From the NCBI GenBank assembly GCA_963697975.1, contig OY969111.1, positions 1,240,001 to 1,304,000 on the forward strand: a DNA stretch of 64,000 bases, in the 5' to 3' direction. Below the pieces are notes generated by a model. The model searched no databases. It saw nothing but the letters and a program-made list of their open reading frames with translations, and was not told where the DNA came from. This document shows positions 42,419 through 50,895 of the stretch, piece by piece (the stretch's first letter is position 1; each line of letters opens with the position of its first letter). Origin of the DNA: QHXM01 sp963697975. Lineage in GTDB: Bacteria > Acidobacteriota > Blastocatellia > Pyrinomonadales > Pyrinomonadaceae. The translations under genes were made by a program, and so were the position numbers.

Positions 42419-43918
42419 ATGAGCACAGAAGTTGTCATGCCGCAGATGGGCGAGTCCATCGCCGAGGGAACGATTACGCGATGGTTGAAGAAGGTGGGCG
42501 ACCGCGTCGAGCGCGATGAGCCGTTGTTTGAAATCTCGACCGACAAGGTTGACGCGGAGATTCCCAGCCCTGCTGCCGGAATACTGACGGAGATTAAGTT
42601 TCAAGAGGGCGAGACGGTCGAAGTCAATAAGGTGATCGCCGTGCTTGATGGTACTGAGGGCGCGTCCCAGTCAAACGGGGGCGCGAGCGCGGCAGAAGTT
42701 TCTACAGCTCCCGCGTCGCAGGCCGCCGTGTTGCCTGAGCCTCCGCCCGCTCCGCCAACACAATCCGCGCCGCCCGAGCAACCGGCAGCGCCGTCCGGGG
42801 CGCAAGCCACCGCACAATCGGCTTCGACAACCACGCCTGCTGCTCCCGCCAAAACGGAAGAGAGTAAAGAGGCGCAAGCCTCGTCCGCGCAACAAACTCA
42901 AGCTCCCGCATCAGGAGCGGCAACGGGCGGCAATGGTAGCGAGCAGACGGTCGAAGAGTTGCGCCGCACTAAGTCAAGCCCGCTTGTCAGGAACATCGCG
43001 CGCGAACACGGCATAGATATCACGCGACTCGAAGGCACAGGTATGAGCGGGCGCGTCACGAAGAACGACATCTTGAGCTTCATTGAATCCGGCGCGGCCA
43101 TGACGCCGCAGGAGGCGATGCAAACAACTACTCAACAAGCGCCTGCCCCTCAGTCTGCGTCCGCGATGCCTCAAGCGCCGCCTGTGCAGGCTCCGCCCGT
43201 TGCCCCGCCCGCCGCCGAAGATCGCGTCGAGCAGATGAGCAACATGCGGAAGAAGATTGCCGAGCACATGACGCTTTCGCGGCGCACCTCGGCGCACGTC
43301 ACGACCGTTTACGAGATAGACATGACGCGCATCGCACGCCTGCGCAACGAGCACAAGCGCTCGTTTCAGGAGCGCACGGGCACAAAGCTCACGTTCATGC
43401 CTTTTATCTTTCAGGCCATCACAAACGCGATTCGCAAGTTCCCGGTCTTTAACGCGCAGGTGAGCGGCGACCAGATTATCTACAAGCGCGACATCAATCT
43501 CGGCATGGCTGTTGCCCTCGATTGGGGCTTGATCGTGCCGGTCATCAAGCGCGCTGACGATCTTTCGATTTCGGGACTCGCACGCGCTGCTAATGATCTG
43601 GCCAACCGCGCACGAAGCAAGCAACTAAAGCCCGACGATGTGGCCGGAGGCACGTTCACCATCACGAACCCCGGCGTCTTCGGCGGCTTGTTCGGCACGC
43701 CCATCATCAATCAGCCACAGGTCGCCATTCTCGGCGTCGGCACAATCGAGAAGCGCCCGAAGGTCATCACGAGTCCCGACGGCGACGACCTGATAGCGAT
43801 TCGCCAGATGGCCTACTTCGCGCTCACCTTCGACCATCGCATCATTGACGGCTCTGACGCCGAAAAGTTCCTCGGCTACGTCAAAGAGCTACTGGAAGCC
43901 GGACAGTTCACGGTCTGA
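42419..43918 (+). CDS. dihydrolipoyllysine acyltransferase (E2) of 2-oxoacid dehydrogenase
   Basis: 499-residue core enzyme. A single lipoyl domain (1-80) with lipoylated Lys43 in FEISTDKVDAEIPSP; a 90-residue Ala/Pro/Gln linker; a peripheral-subunit-binding domain (about 178-213) with SPLVRNIAREHGIDI and GTGMSGRVTKNDIL; a second Pro/Ala linker; and a catalytic domain (about 265-499) with the acyl-transfer His473 in LTFDHRIIDGSDAEKF. GGAG sits 7 nt before the ATG. It forms the 24- or 60-mer core of the complex. Lys43 is the likely substrate of LipB and LipA encoded downstream. Branched-chain versus pyruvate specificity is not decided. Confidence 0.95.
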   Translation: MSTEVVMPQMGESIAEGTITRWLKKVGDRVERDEPLFEISTDKVDAEIPSPAAGILTEIKFQEGETVEVNKVIAVLDGTEGASQSNGGASAAEVSTAPASQAAVLPEPPPAPPTQSAPPEQPAAPSGAQATAQSASTTTPAAPAKTEESKEAQASSAQQTQAPASGAATGGNGSEQTVEELRRTKSSPLVRNIAREHGIDITRLEGTGMSGRVTKNDILSFIESGAAMTPQEAMQTTTQQAPAPQSASAMPQAPPVQAPPVAPPAAEDRVEQMSNMRKKIAEHMTLSRRTSAHVTTVYEIDMTRIARLRNEHKRSFQERTGTKLTFMPFIFQAITNAIRKFPVFNAQVSGDQIIYKRDINLGMAVALDWGLIVPVIKRADDLSISGLARAANDLANRARSKQLKPDDVAGGTFTITNPGVFGGLFGTPIINQPQVAILGVGTIEKRPKVITSPDGDDLIAIRQMAYFALTFDHRIIDGSDAEKFLGYVKELLEAGQFTV

Positions 43919-43920
43919 AA

Positions 43921-44034
43921 AAGTAGGACAGGCATTCCTGCCTGTCATTGAGCGCGCAAGCGCAAATATTATTTTGGGATACTCAAGAGCGTGCTGTTCG
44001 CACGCTACGACAGGCAGGAATGCCTGTCCTACTT
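43921..44034. repeat. long inverted repeat with palindromic arms (ACAGGCATTCCTGCCTGT type)
   Basis: A 26-bp arm, AAGTAGGACAGGCATTCCTG with CCTGTC (43921-43946), is repeated in inverse at 44009-44034. Each arm is itself a hairpin (ACAGGCA-TTCC-TGCCTGT). A further AGCGTGCTGTTCGCACGCT hairpin lies in the spacer. It directly follows the E2 stop codon and could terminate the operon. It is MITE/BIME-like but not heptameric. Confidence 0.85.
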
Positions 44035-44372
44035 TCCTGCTTTTCGTTGCATTCCTGTGGCGATTGGGTAATGAAGTTCTTGTAAGCCACCTGAGATGCC
44101 TCTCACAGCATCTGACCTGCTTGACTTCCCCTGAATGTTCGTTAATATTCGCGTTCGACGATCAATATTAAATCGGTTCCGGCTGGAAGATACCTCGCAA
44201 TAGTATCGTTCGCAGGCTTTCGATCCACGAAGGCGCGCTTTTTGCAGAACCTTAACCGCGACACCAACCGAGATAGGGGTGGCCCCCGCCCACGACGGAT
44301 GGCTCGCCACAACCCGCTTCGAAGACGCACCGTTCTTGACGGGCGCACTTCAAGCTGATGGAGTTCAAAAGT
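44035..44372. other. intergenic region before the OmpA-like gene
   Basis: About 340 bp with no gene I can support. A minus-strand frame (44029-44310) shows no domain and no ribosome-binding site. The right end supplies the GGAG for the OmpA-like gene. It presumably contains that gene's promoter, but no clear -35/-10 pair was picked. Confidence 0.45.
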
Positions 44373-45458
44373 ATGAGTGCTGATAAATCCCGACCGTCTG
44401 TAAAATTCATTCTCGCTTTCGCGTTTCTGTTGGCAACAACTTCATTGGGACTGGCTCAGCAGGGGCCGGATTCCAGGATCAACCCTTCAGGGAATATCAA
44501 GCCCCCGACCGGCGTGGCCCAATCAGGAAACGTTCGCACCGTTTCCGATGGGCAGAAGATGAAGGTCGAAGGCGTCATCGTGCGCCGCGATGCTGATACG
44601 TTTACTGTCCGCGACATGAACGGCGTGGACACGGTCGTTCGCCTGACGGACTCGACGAGCGTCAAATCGAAGGGCGGTTTCCTCCGCAGCGGCACGAACT
44701 ACGGCACGACGAGCATCCTGCGCGGCCTCAACGTCGAAGTTGAAGGACGCGGCGATTCTTCAGGCCAACTGGTCGCCTCGAAAGTTCGTTTCTCTTCCTC
44801 GGATTTGAGAGTTGCGCGCACGGTCGAATCGCGCGTTGACCCGGTTGAGAGTCGCGTCGGTAATGCCGAGGGCCGCATCGAGCAGGTCGAGCAGAACTCG
44901 CAGCGTCTCTCAGGCCAGATTGACGAGCTTGCAGCCGTCTCCAATGCAGCGCGTGGTGGAGCGAAGGCCGCGCAGGAAGCAGCCGACGCAGCCATCGCCG
45001 GAGTGGGCGCGACCAACGAGCGCATCTCGGCATTGGATGATTATGTGCCGCAGGAATCAATCGCGATTAACTTCAGAGTCAACAGCGCCGTGCTCTCGCG
45101 CGACGCGCAGGCGCAGTTGGACGAGATTGCGACCAAGGCGCTCAACGCCAAAGGCTACGTGATCGAAGTCTCCGGCTATGCGGATGCGACCGGCAGCGTT
45201 GAGAAGAATCGTATCCTTAGCACACGCCGCGCGGACGCAGTGGTGCGCTATCTGGCGGAGAACCACAGGATTCCGCTCCGCCGCATCGTCACGCCATTCG
45301 GCTACGGCGAATCACAATCCGTCGCGGACAATCGCACCCGCGAAGGTCGCGCGCAGAACCGCCGCGTCGAGGTCAAGATTCTCGTCAATCGCGGACTGCA
45401 ACAGGCCGCGCCCGTGATGAACACCTCCAGCGGCAACGGCGCATCAACGCCTGAATAA
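44373..45458 (+). CDS. OmpA-family protein with DUF5666-like N-terminal domain
   Basis: About 361 residues from ATG 44373 (GGAG upstream; ATG 44358 is an alternative). Signal peptide through FILAFAFLLATTSLGLAQ. Residues about 65-135 form a small beta domain like DUF5666 (GVIVRRDADTFTVRDMNGVD). Next is a coiled coil (about 150-225) with RIEQVEQNSQRLSGQIDELA. The C-terminal OmpA-like peptidoglycan-binding domain (about 235-345) has INFRVNSAVLSRDAQAQLDE, VSGYADATGSVEKN and GREGRAQNRRVEVKI. It is probably periplasmic or outer-membrane linked to peptidoglycan. It has no beta-barrel domain. Confidence 0.88.
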   Translation: MSADKSRPSVKFILAFAFLLATTSLGLAQQGPDSRINPSGNIKPPTGVAQSGNVRTVSDGQKMKVEGVIVRRDADTFTVRDMNGVDTVVRLTDSTSVKSKGGFLRSGTNYGTTSILRGLNVEVEGRGDSSGQLVASKVRFSSSDLRVARTVESRVDPVESRVGNAEGRIEQVEQNSQRLSGQIDELAAVSNAARGGAKAAQEAADAAIAGVGATNERISALDDYVPQESIAINFRVNSAVLSRDAQAQLDEIATKALNAKGYVIEVSGYADATGSVEKNRILSTRRADAVVRYLAENHRIPLRRIVTPFGYGESQSVADNRTREGRAQNRRVEVKILVNRGLQQAAPVMNTSSGNGASTPE

Positions 45459-45465
45459 AACGTTA

Positions 45466-45544
45466 GTGAGAGGTAATGGGTGATAGGTGATGGGAAAGAG
45501 CTTTTTCTTATCACCTATCACCCATCACTTATCACCTGTCACTT
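45466..45544. repeat. heptamer hairpin, GTGATAG family
   Basis: Left arm 45466-45495 (AGTGAGAGGTAATGGGTGAT continuing), right arm 45508-45544, loop AAAGAGCTTTTT. It fills the junction between the OmpA-like gene and the ATG of the VWA gene. Confidence 0.92.
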
Positions 45545-45545
45545 T

Positions 45546-46646
45546 ATGACTTTTAATCAAAACGGGATGCAAGTTCGATTCAGCCTGGCGCTCTCCGCAG
45601 CACTGGCTTTTCTTTTGTTGACCTCGCTCACTGCCCGCGCGCAACGTCCGACGCTGCCTCAGGACGCGCCGCCGGTCATGAAGCCTAAGCCGACGCCGAC
45701 GCCTGCTCCGCCCAGAGATGATGAATATGAGGTGGTACGCGTTTCGTCGAATCTGGTAGTCGTGCCGGTCTCGGTGACGGAGGCGAGCGGCCAGCCTGTG
45801 CTTGGCTTGAAGGCAACTGATTTTCGTCTTGAAGAAGAAGGCCGCACGCAGGAGATAGCAGAGCTTGGTAACCCCGAGCAAGTACCGCTCGACATCGCCA
45901 TCTTGCTGGACGTTTCCGGCAGTGTTGACGCGCGCTTTGCATTTGAGCAGCAGGCCGCCGCAGGCTTTCTCAAACAGGTTTTGAGAGCGGGAGACAGAGC
46001 GACCGTCTTCGCTATTGATGAGAAGCCGCGTTTTGTGCAGGAGTTGACTTCCGCCTCACATGCTGCTGAGAAATTGATGGCGGTTACTTCATCCAAAGGA
46101 TTCACGGCTTTCTTCGACACCGTGCTGGAAGCTGCGCGCTACTTGGAAAAGTCTTCCGGGCCGGGTCGCCGCAAAGTCATCGTCGTCATCTCCGACGGAG
46201 ACGACACGGCGCGTATGGTGGACCTACCGAGCGAGCAAAACAAGAAGGCAACTCTCAAGATTACCGGCAAAGAGGCTCAATTGAGTTTGATTGATCGCTC
46301 AGTCTCAGAAATCCAGAAGGAAGTGCAGCGGGCGGAAATCACCTTTTACTCGATCAATCCGAGCGGCAACACGATGCATCTCAACGTCCGCACCGCTCGC
46401 TCGGAGCAAGGCATGGAAAAAATAGCCGAAGCAACCGGCGGAGCGGCTTTCATCCCCGCCAGGCTGGAAGATTTAAGCGCGATGTTCAATCAAATCACCG
46501 CCGAGCTTCGCTCGCAATACCTTCTTCAGTATTACTCGAACAACGATAGCCCGGGTGGCAAATTCCTGCGTATTAAAGTCAATCTGATCGCACAGCCACA
46601 ACTACGCATTCGCGCGCGACAGGGCTACTATCCTAAAAAGCCGTAA
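45546..46646 (+). CDS. exported VWA-domain protein (Acidobacteria type)
   Basis: 366 residues from ATG 45546; the frame to 45480 reads through the repeat. No ribosome-binding site precedes the ATG; ATG 45567 is an alternative. A signal peptide (VRFSLALSAALAFLLLTSL, then TARAQ) is followed by a Pro-rich linker, a beta region (VVVPVSVTEASGQPVLGLKA) and a von Willebrand A domain with the MIDAS motif DVSGSVD plus the late VIVVISDGDDTARM. This matches the VWFA-related domain family abundant in Acidobacteria. Role unknown; binds metal and protein ligands outside the cytoplasm. Its TAA stop lies in the next repeat. Confidence 0.9.
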   Translation: MTFNQNGMQVRFSLALSAALAFLLLTSLTARAQRPTLPQDAPPVMKPKPTPTPAPPRDDEYEVVRVSSNLVVVPVSVTEASGQPVLGLKATDFRLEEEGRTQEIAELGNPEQVPLDIAILLDVSGSVDARFAFEQQAAAGFLKQVLRAGDRATVFAIDEKPRFVQELTSASHAAEKLMAVTSSKGFTAFFDTVLEAARYLEKSSGPGRRKVIVVISDGDDTARMVDLPSEQNKKATLKITGKEAQLSLIDRSVSEIQKEVQRAEITFYSINPSGNTMHLNVRTARSEQGMEKIAEATGGAAFIPARLEDLSAMFNQITAELRSQYLLQYYSNNDSPGGKFLRIKVNLIAQPQLRIRARQGYYPKKP

Positions 46647-46707
46647 ATCGTGAATCGTGAATAGAGGAAACCCGTTCGTCCATTTACGATTCACGAGTTT
46701 TCGATTT
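46644..46707. repeat. heptamer hairpin, ATCGTGA family
   Basis: Left arm TAAATCGTGAATCGTGAATA (46644-46664) and right arm ATTTACGATTCACGAGTTTT (46682-46707). The first three bases are the stop codon of the VWA gene. It sits between two convergent genes. Confidence 0.85.
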
Positions 46708-46715
46708 GCAAATCT

Positions 46716-47243
46716 TTATCTCATTTCCAGCAGCACGTCCGTCAGGCGATTGACGACGCCGAGCAGTGATCTTCCGGCCTGATCGAATTGATTGGCGGCA
46801 GCCTGATCTTCAGCCGCCGCAGCGCCCGCCGCCACGCCCGCAAGTTTCGTGTAGTAGCGCAACAGTTCAGGCTTCGTTCGAAAATCAATCTCCAGAGTGT
46901 CCAGCCCCTCACGCACGTTTCTCATGCTCTCTTTGACTGATGCTTTACTCCGCTGCGTCTGCTCGACTTGCTGCGGCGTGGCCTCGCCCGCACGCGCCGC
47001 CGCGTCAGCCGCCTCGATTCCCTTCGCTACTCCGCCGAGCAGATAAAGAAAGCGCGTCAGCACCTTGATCTGATCGGCCACGCGGGTGGCGCCCGCGATG
47101 CGCGCGTCATTGGCGCTCTGAGCAGCATCGGGGCGGCTCTTCGGCGTGCTTCGCCTGGTGGTTGTTCGCTGCCTGCTTTGCGCGACGAGCGACGCAGGTA
47201 ATAGCAACAGGCAAATAACGGTTAAGATAAAAGCGCGTTTCAA
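46716..47243 (-). CDS. secreted Ala-rich helical hypothetical protein
   Basis: The start is a TTG at 47243, chosen because a perfect GAGGAGG lies 8 nt upstream; a longer frame to 47354 has no such site. A signal peptide (LKRAFILTVICLLLLPASLV) ends near AQS. The mature part is helical, first basic (RTTTRRSTPKSRP), then Ala-rich with GVAAGAAAAEDQAAANQFDQ. About 175 residues. No family recognised; it is probably periplasmic. It is convergent with the VWA gene and separated from it by an ATCGTGA hairpin. Confidence 0.7.
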   Translation of the reverse strand: MKRAFILTVICLLLLPASLVAQSRQRTTTRRSTPKSRPDAAQSANDARIAGATRVADQIKVLTRFLYLLGGVAKGIEAADAAARAGEATPQQVEQTQRSKASVKESMRNVREGLDTLEIDFRTKPELLRYYTKLAGVAAGAAAAEDQAAANQFDQAGRSLLGVVNRLTDVLLEMR

Positions 47244-47439
47244 TTCTCTTCCTCCTCTATCGCTCTTGAGCGTGTCTCTGGAAAACTTAAACTTTTTCAA
47301 TGGAGCTTTGATTAGACTATTCTCACAAATGGTTGCGTAGTCAAGCGCCGCCAAGGGGGGCGGGCATCCAACGGGTTGGTCATCATTGAGCTTGTGCTGT
47401 TAAAATGCCCTGCGATTTCATCACCTGAATTTAGATTAC

Positions 47440-48120
47440 ATGAAACCGGGAACGCTTAAAGTTGAACGTCTGGGCCGCCTCGAATACGGTGCGGCGCTCA
47501 GTGTGCAGAAAGAGACCGAGCGCGCCGTGCTTGCGGGCGAGCAACCCGACACGCTGCTGCTCGTCGAGCATCCACACACCCTTACGCTGGGGCGCGGAGC
47601 AACTCAAGCGGGAGTCATTACTCCGCAGGAAATTCTGGATGCGCGTGGCGTCGCCGTCTTTGAGACGAATCGCGGCGGAAAAGTGACCTATCACGGGCTG
47701 GGCCAACTCGTCGGTTATCCGATTATCAATTTAAGCCCGGAGCGCGAGGACGTGCATCGTTACGTGCGCGATTTGGAAGAAGTATTAATCCGCGCTCTCG
47801 CCGATTTCGACATTGAAGGCTTTCGCATCAAGGGTCTGACCGGCGTTCATACAACAGAGGGGAAGGTTGCCGCCATCGGCGTACACATCGCGCGCTGGAT
47901 AACGACGCACGGCTTCGCCCTGAACATCAACACAGACCTCAGCTTCTTTGATCTCATCATCGCCTGCGAAGGCGAACCCGTCACCTCTATGCAGAAACTT
48001 CTGAAGCGCGAAATTGATATGCGGGCAGTTGAAGATCGCATCATCGCCCGCTTTGCGGATGTTTTCGAGATGACCGGGGAGGAAACCGCAGGGGAGAGAG
48101 AGCGCGCGATTTTCTCATGA
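47440..48120 (+). CDS. lipB: octanoyl-ACP:protein N-octanoyltransferase LipB
   Basis: Transfers octanoyl from acyl-carrier protein to the lipoyl-domain lysine (for example Lys43 of the E2 above), the first step of lipoate assembly. 226 residues; LPLAT/BPL fold. Motifs: TLLLVEHPHTLTLGRGA, GGKVTYHGLGQLVGYPII, and the catalytic pair Lys142 (TTEGKVAAIGVHI) and Cys176 (LIIACEGEPVTSM). No clear ribosome-binding site before the ATG at 47440. The lipA gene lies 1.8 kb downstream on the same strand, separated by two other genes. Confidence 0.95.
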   Translation: MKPGTLKVERLGRLEYGAALSVQKETERAVLAGEQPDTLLLVEHPHTLTLGRGATQAGVITPQEILDARGVAVFETNRGGKVTYHGLGQLVGYPIINLSPEREDVHRYVRDLEEVLIRALADFDIEGFRIKGLTGVHTTEGKVAAIGVHIARWITTHGFALNINTDLSFFDLIIACEGEPVTSMQKLLKREIDMRAVEDRIIARFADVFEMTGEETAGERERAIFS

Positions 48121-48131
48121 ACGGTTCTTTC

Positions 48132-48659
48132 CTACGCTTGCCCGGCATACTGGATGACGGCAGCTTTTTTTGCCTTGAGCATCTTATTGAGCAGAAAGAG
48201 GCCGAGGATAGCCGGGCCAGCGAGACTGACCAGGAACTTCTGTGAATCTTCGGTCATGAACACGACGATGGCCGCCAGAAGAAAGCCGCCGAGATAAACG
48301 TAAACCGCAGCCCATTCTTTCATGCAGAAGACGACTCCGCTTGCCAGAATGCTGACGCCGAGAACCGCGAAGTGCAACGGCCCGCTAGCCCCGCGCAGCA
48401 TCGCACCGAAAGATAGTGTCGAGATGATGCCTCCCAGGATAATCATCAGCACGCCGAACGACACCAGACGCTCGTCTTTTACCTCTGGCGGCGACGGATG
48501 ATTCGCCATTTGCCGGTAATCACTCTCAAAGTAGGCGCTCTGCGCCGGGCGGCTCTCGGCAGGCGCGTTTCCGCTGGTGAGTGACTGGCCGCAACGTTTA
48601 CAAGAGTCTGTGGTAGACCAGTTGGTCAGCCCACAAGATGGGCATTTGATGCTCTTCAT
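48132..48659 (-). CDS. zinc-ribbon protein with four transmembrane segments
   Basis: 175 residues. An N-terminal zinc ribbon (Cys6, Cys9 and Cys20, Cys23 in KCPSCGLTNW and SCKRCGQ) is followed by a linker and four hydrophobic helices (about 70-165), including SFGVLMIILGGIISTLSFGA and VYLGGFLLAAIVVFMT. GGAG lies 6 nt before the ATG. An inner-membrane protein of unknown function; the cytoplasmic ribbon may bind nucleic acid or protein. It is convergent with lipB, leaving only 11 bp between their stop codons. Confidence 0.8.
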   Translation of the reverse strand: MKSIKCPSCGLTNWSTTDSCKRCGQSLTSGNAPAESRPAQSAYFESDYRQMANHPSPPEVKDERLVSFGVLMIILGGIISTLSFGAMLRGASGPLHFAVLGVSILASGVVFCMKEWAAVYVYLGGFLLAAIVVFMTEDSQKFLVSLAGPAILGLFLLNKMLKAKKAAVIQYAGQA

Positions 48660-48873
48660 GATTACTCCAAATTTGATATTTGCTCCGGTTCGGGCCGGGA
48701 TGATGGTGAGTTTCCTGGGCGAACTCTCGGTGAGCGAGTCTTGAACTCGATGGCTGTTATGCCATCCAACATACTATAATTTTATCGCCGTTTTCGGCAA
48801 TACTTTTTTCGGTAATCCAACCGGCGAAATCTCCAGTTTTCGCCGCTGACCGAATCGGAGAAACAAAAAAAGC

Positions 48874-49836
48874 GTGCTCACTTTTGAACTTATCCAGGAA
48901 GCCCGGACGCGCATCGAATCGTCCGTCCATCGAACCCCTGTTCTGACTTCGCGTGCATTTAATGAAGCAGCTTCCCTTAATGACTCGCCCTTGAGCGTCT
49001 ACTTCAAATGCGAGAACATGCAGCGCGCCGGGGCGTTCAAGATGCGCGGCGCGACGAACAAGATACTCTCGCTGACGAAGGACGAGCTGAAGCGCGGCGT
49101 CGTCGCCCACTCTTCCGGCAATCACGCGCAGGCGACCGCGCTCGCAGCGCGCGAAGCCGGAACACGTGCGGTCGTCGTCATGCCTGCCGACGCTCCGCAA
49201 TTTAAGATTACGGCGACGCGTGGCTACGGCGCTGAAGTCGTTTTGTTCGACCGCCTGCGAGAAGACCGCGAATCAATCGCGCGCGACATCAGCGAGCGCG
49301 AGCGCCTTGTGCCGGTTCCGCCTTATGACGACTTTCTGATTATGGCGGGTCAGGGCACATGCGCGCTGGAGCTTCTGGAAGAAGTTCCCCAACTCGATTG
49401 CATCGTCACGCCTTGCAGCGGCGGGGGACTCTTCGCGGGCACAAGCACAGCCGCCAAAGGGGTGAACCCTGAGATTCGTTGCTTTGCCGTCGAGCCTGAG
49501 CTGGCCAACGATACGCAGAGGTCTTTTCTCACAGGCGAGCGCGTAAAGATTCCGCCGTCTGAGACGATCGCCGACGGGCTGCGCGTCCAGACGCCGGGCG
49601 CGCTCACCTTCCCCGTGCTGCGGCAAACGGCTGAAGATGTGCTGACAGTTTCTGAGGAAGAACTTATCAATACGCTCAAGTTCATGCTCTTCCGCATGAA
49701 GATTCTCGTCGAGCCGAGCGGCGTTGCCGGGGCCGCCGCCGTTCTCTTCAAGAAGCTTCCGAAAGAAGTCAGGCACGTCGGCGTCGTCCTCTCAGGCGGT
49801 AACATTGATCCAGCGGCGCTCGCGCGATTACTGTAG
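48874..49836 (+). CDS. PLP-dependent threonine/serine dehydratase
   Basis: Fold-type II PLP enzyme that deaminates L-threonine or L-serine to 2-oxobutyrate or pyruvate. 320 residues, the short form without the ACT regulatory domain. PLP-binding Lys56 in AGAFKMRGATNKIL, phosphate-contact loop HSSGNHAQATALAA and the C-terminal PSGVAGAAAV segment. It starts at a GTG with GGAG 12 nt upstream. A serine racemase or cystathionine-beta-synthase-like role cannot be excluded, since all share the fold. The stop codon overlaps a REP-like hairpin. Confidence 0.88.
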   Translation: MLTFELIQEARTRIESSVHRTPVLTSRAFNEAASLNDSPLSVYFKCENMQRAGAFKMRGATNKILSLTKDELKRGVVAHSSGNHAQATALAAREAGTRAVVVMPADAPQFKITATRGYGAEVVLFDRLREDRESIARDISERERLVPVPPYDDFLIMAGQGTCALELLEEVPQLDCIVTPCSGGGLFAGTSTAAKGVNPEIRCFAVEPELANDTQRSFLTGERVKIPPSETIADGLRVQTPGALTFPVLRQTAEDVLTVSEEELINTLKFMLFRMKILVEPSGVAGAAAVLFKKLPKEVRHVGVVLSGGNIDPAALARLL

Positions 49837-49863
49837 CGGCAGGACTTGTCCCTGCAAGCGACA
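49833..49863. repeat. REP-like short hairpin
   Basis: GTAGCGGCAGGACTTGTCCC then TGCAAGCGACA. Same design as 6470-6498. It contains the TAG stop of the dehydratase gene. Confidence 0.6.
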
Positions 49864-49920
49864 ATGACAATGTGAGATGTTAGAATAAGCTCATCACAGG
49901 AATCTATTGGAGCAAATTTA

Positions 49921-50859
49921 GTGGGACGCGAACTCAAAGTTATCGGTCAGAAACCGCGCCAGCCGAAGCCGGAATGGCTAAAGATTCGGCTGGGCGATCC
50001 GACGAACCAGAACCACGTGCTCAAGCTGATCGAAGGCTTGAACCTGCACACCGTTTGCCAGGAAGCGAAATGTCCGAATATCTTCGAATGCTGGTCTGAC
50101 CGGACGGCGACCTTCATGCTCGCGGGTGACATCTGCACGCGACATTGCGGGTTCTGCGCGGTCGGCAAAGGCCAGCCCGGAACGCTCGACGCCGAAGAAC
50201 CGCGCCATGTTGCCGAAGCCGTTCATCATCTTAATCTGGCGCACGCCGTTATCACCTCCGTCAACCGCGACGATCTCGCGGACGGTGGCGCAGCGCACTG
50301 GGCAGAGACGATTCGTCAGGTTCGGGTGCTCAACCCAACCTGCAAAATCGAAGTTCTGATTCCTGATTTTAATGGAGACGAGGCGGCCCTGAACACCGTG
50401 CTGGACGCCGAGCCGGACGTGCTCAACCACAACACCGAAACCATCGCGCGGCTTTATCGTCGCGTGCGCCCAGACGCCAATTACCAGCAGACGATGACGC
50501 TCCTCGAACGCGCCGCTCACAGGCGCGATGAAGAAAAACGCGGGATGCTCACCAAGAGCGGCATCATGGTCGGGTTAGGCGAGGAATTCGATGAAGTCGT
50601 CGAGTTGATGAAAGACTTGCGCGCGGTCTCCTGCGACATTATGACCATTGGGCAATACCTGCAACCTTACGAGCGGCGGCTGCCCGTCGAGCGCTTCGTC
50701 ACGCCGGAAGAGTTCGCGCGCTGGCGCGACATCGGCATAGAGATGGGTTTCCGCCACGTCGAATCAAGCCCCCTGACTCGCTCCTCTTATCACGCGCGAC
50801 AGCAGACGCAAGAGCCTTCGCAGGAAATCCATGAGGCCCTCCTCGCACCTGCTCGCTAA
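49921..50859 (+). CDS. lipA: lipoyl synthase LipA
   Basis: Radical SAM enzyme that inserts two sulfur atoms into octanoyl-lysine. 312 residues. The auxiliary cluster Cys46, Cys51 and Cys57 (CQEAKCPNIFECW) and the radical SAM cluster Cys72, Cys76 and Cys79 (CTRHCGFC) are all present, together with AVITSVNRDDLADGGAAHW and the C-terminal SSPLTRSSYHARQQ whose Ser binds the auxiliary cluster. The start is GTG with GGAG upstream. It completes the lipoylation pathway with lipB and the E2 operon. Confidence 0.97.
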   Translation: MGRELKVIGQKPRQPKPEWLKIRLGDPTNQNHVLKLIEGLNLHTVCQEAKCPNIFECWSDRTATFMLAGDICTRHCGFCAVGKGQPGTLDAEEPRHVAEAVHHLNLAHAVITSVNRDDLADGGAAHWAETIRQVRVLNPTCKIEVLIPDFNGDEAALNTVLDAEPDVLNHNTETIARLYRRVRPDANYQQTMTLLERAAHRRDEEKRGMLTKSGIMVGLGEEFDEVVELMKDLRAVSCDIMTIGQYLQPYERRLPVERFVTPEEFARWRDIGIEMGFRHVESSPLTRSSYHARQQTQEPSQEIHEALLAPAR

Positions 50860-50895
50860 TTCAGGCGCATGGTAGGTAGACAGCTTATTTCCGGT

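Noticed and set aside
44029..44310. 93-residue minus-strand ORF
   Set aside because: Overlaps the inverted repeat and has no recognisable domain or ribosome-binding site.
48751..48766. ATGGCTGTTATGCCAT operator
   Set aside because: A weak inverted repeat in the divergent region before the dehydratase gene; too short and imperfect to distinguish from chance.
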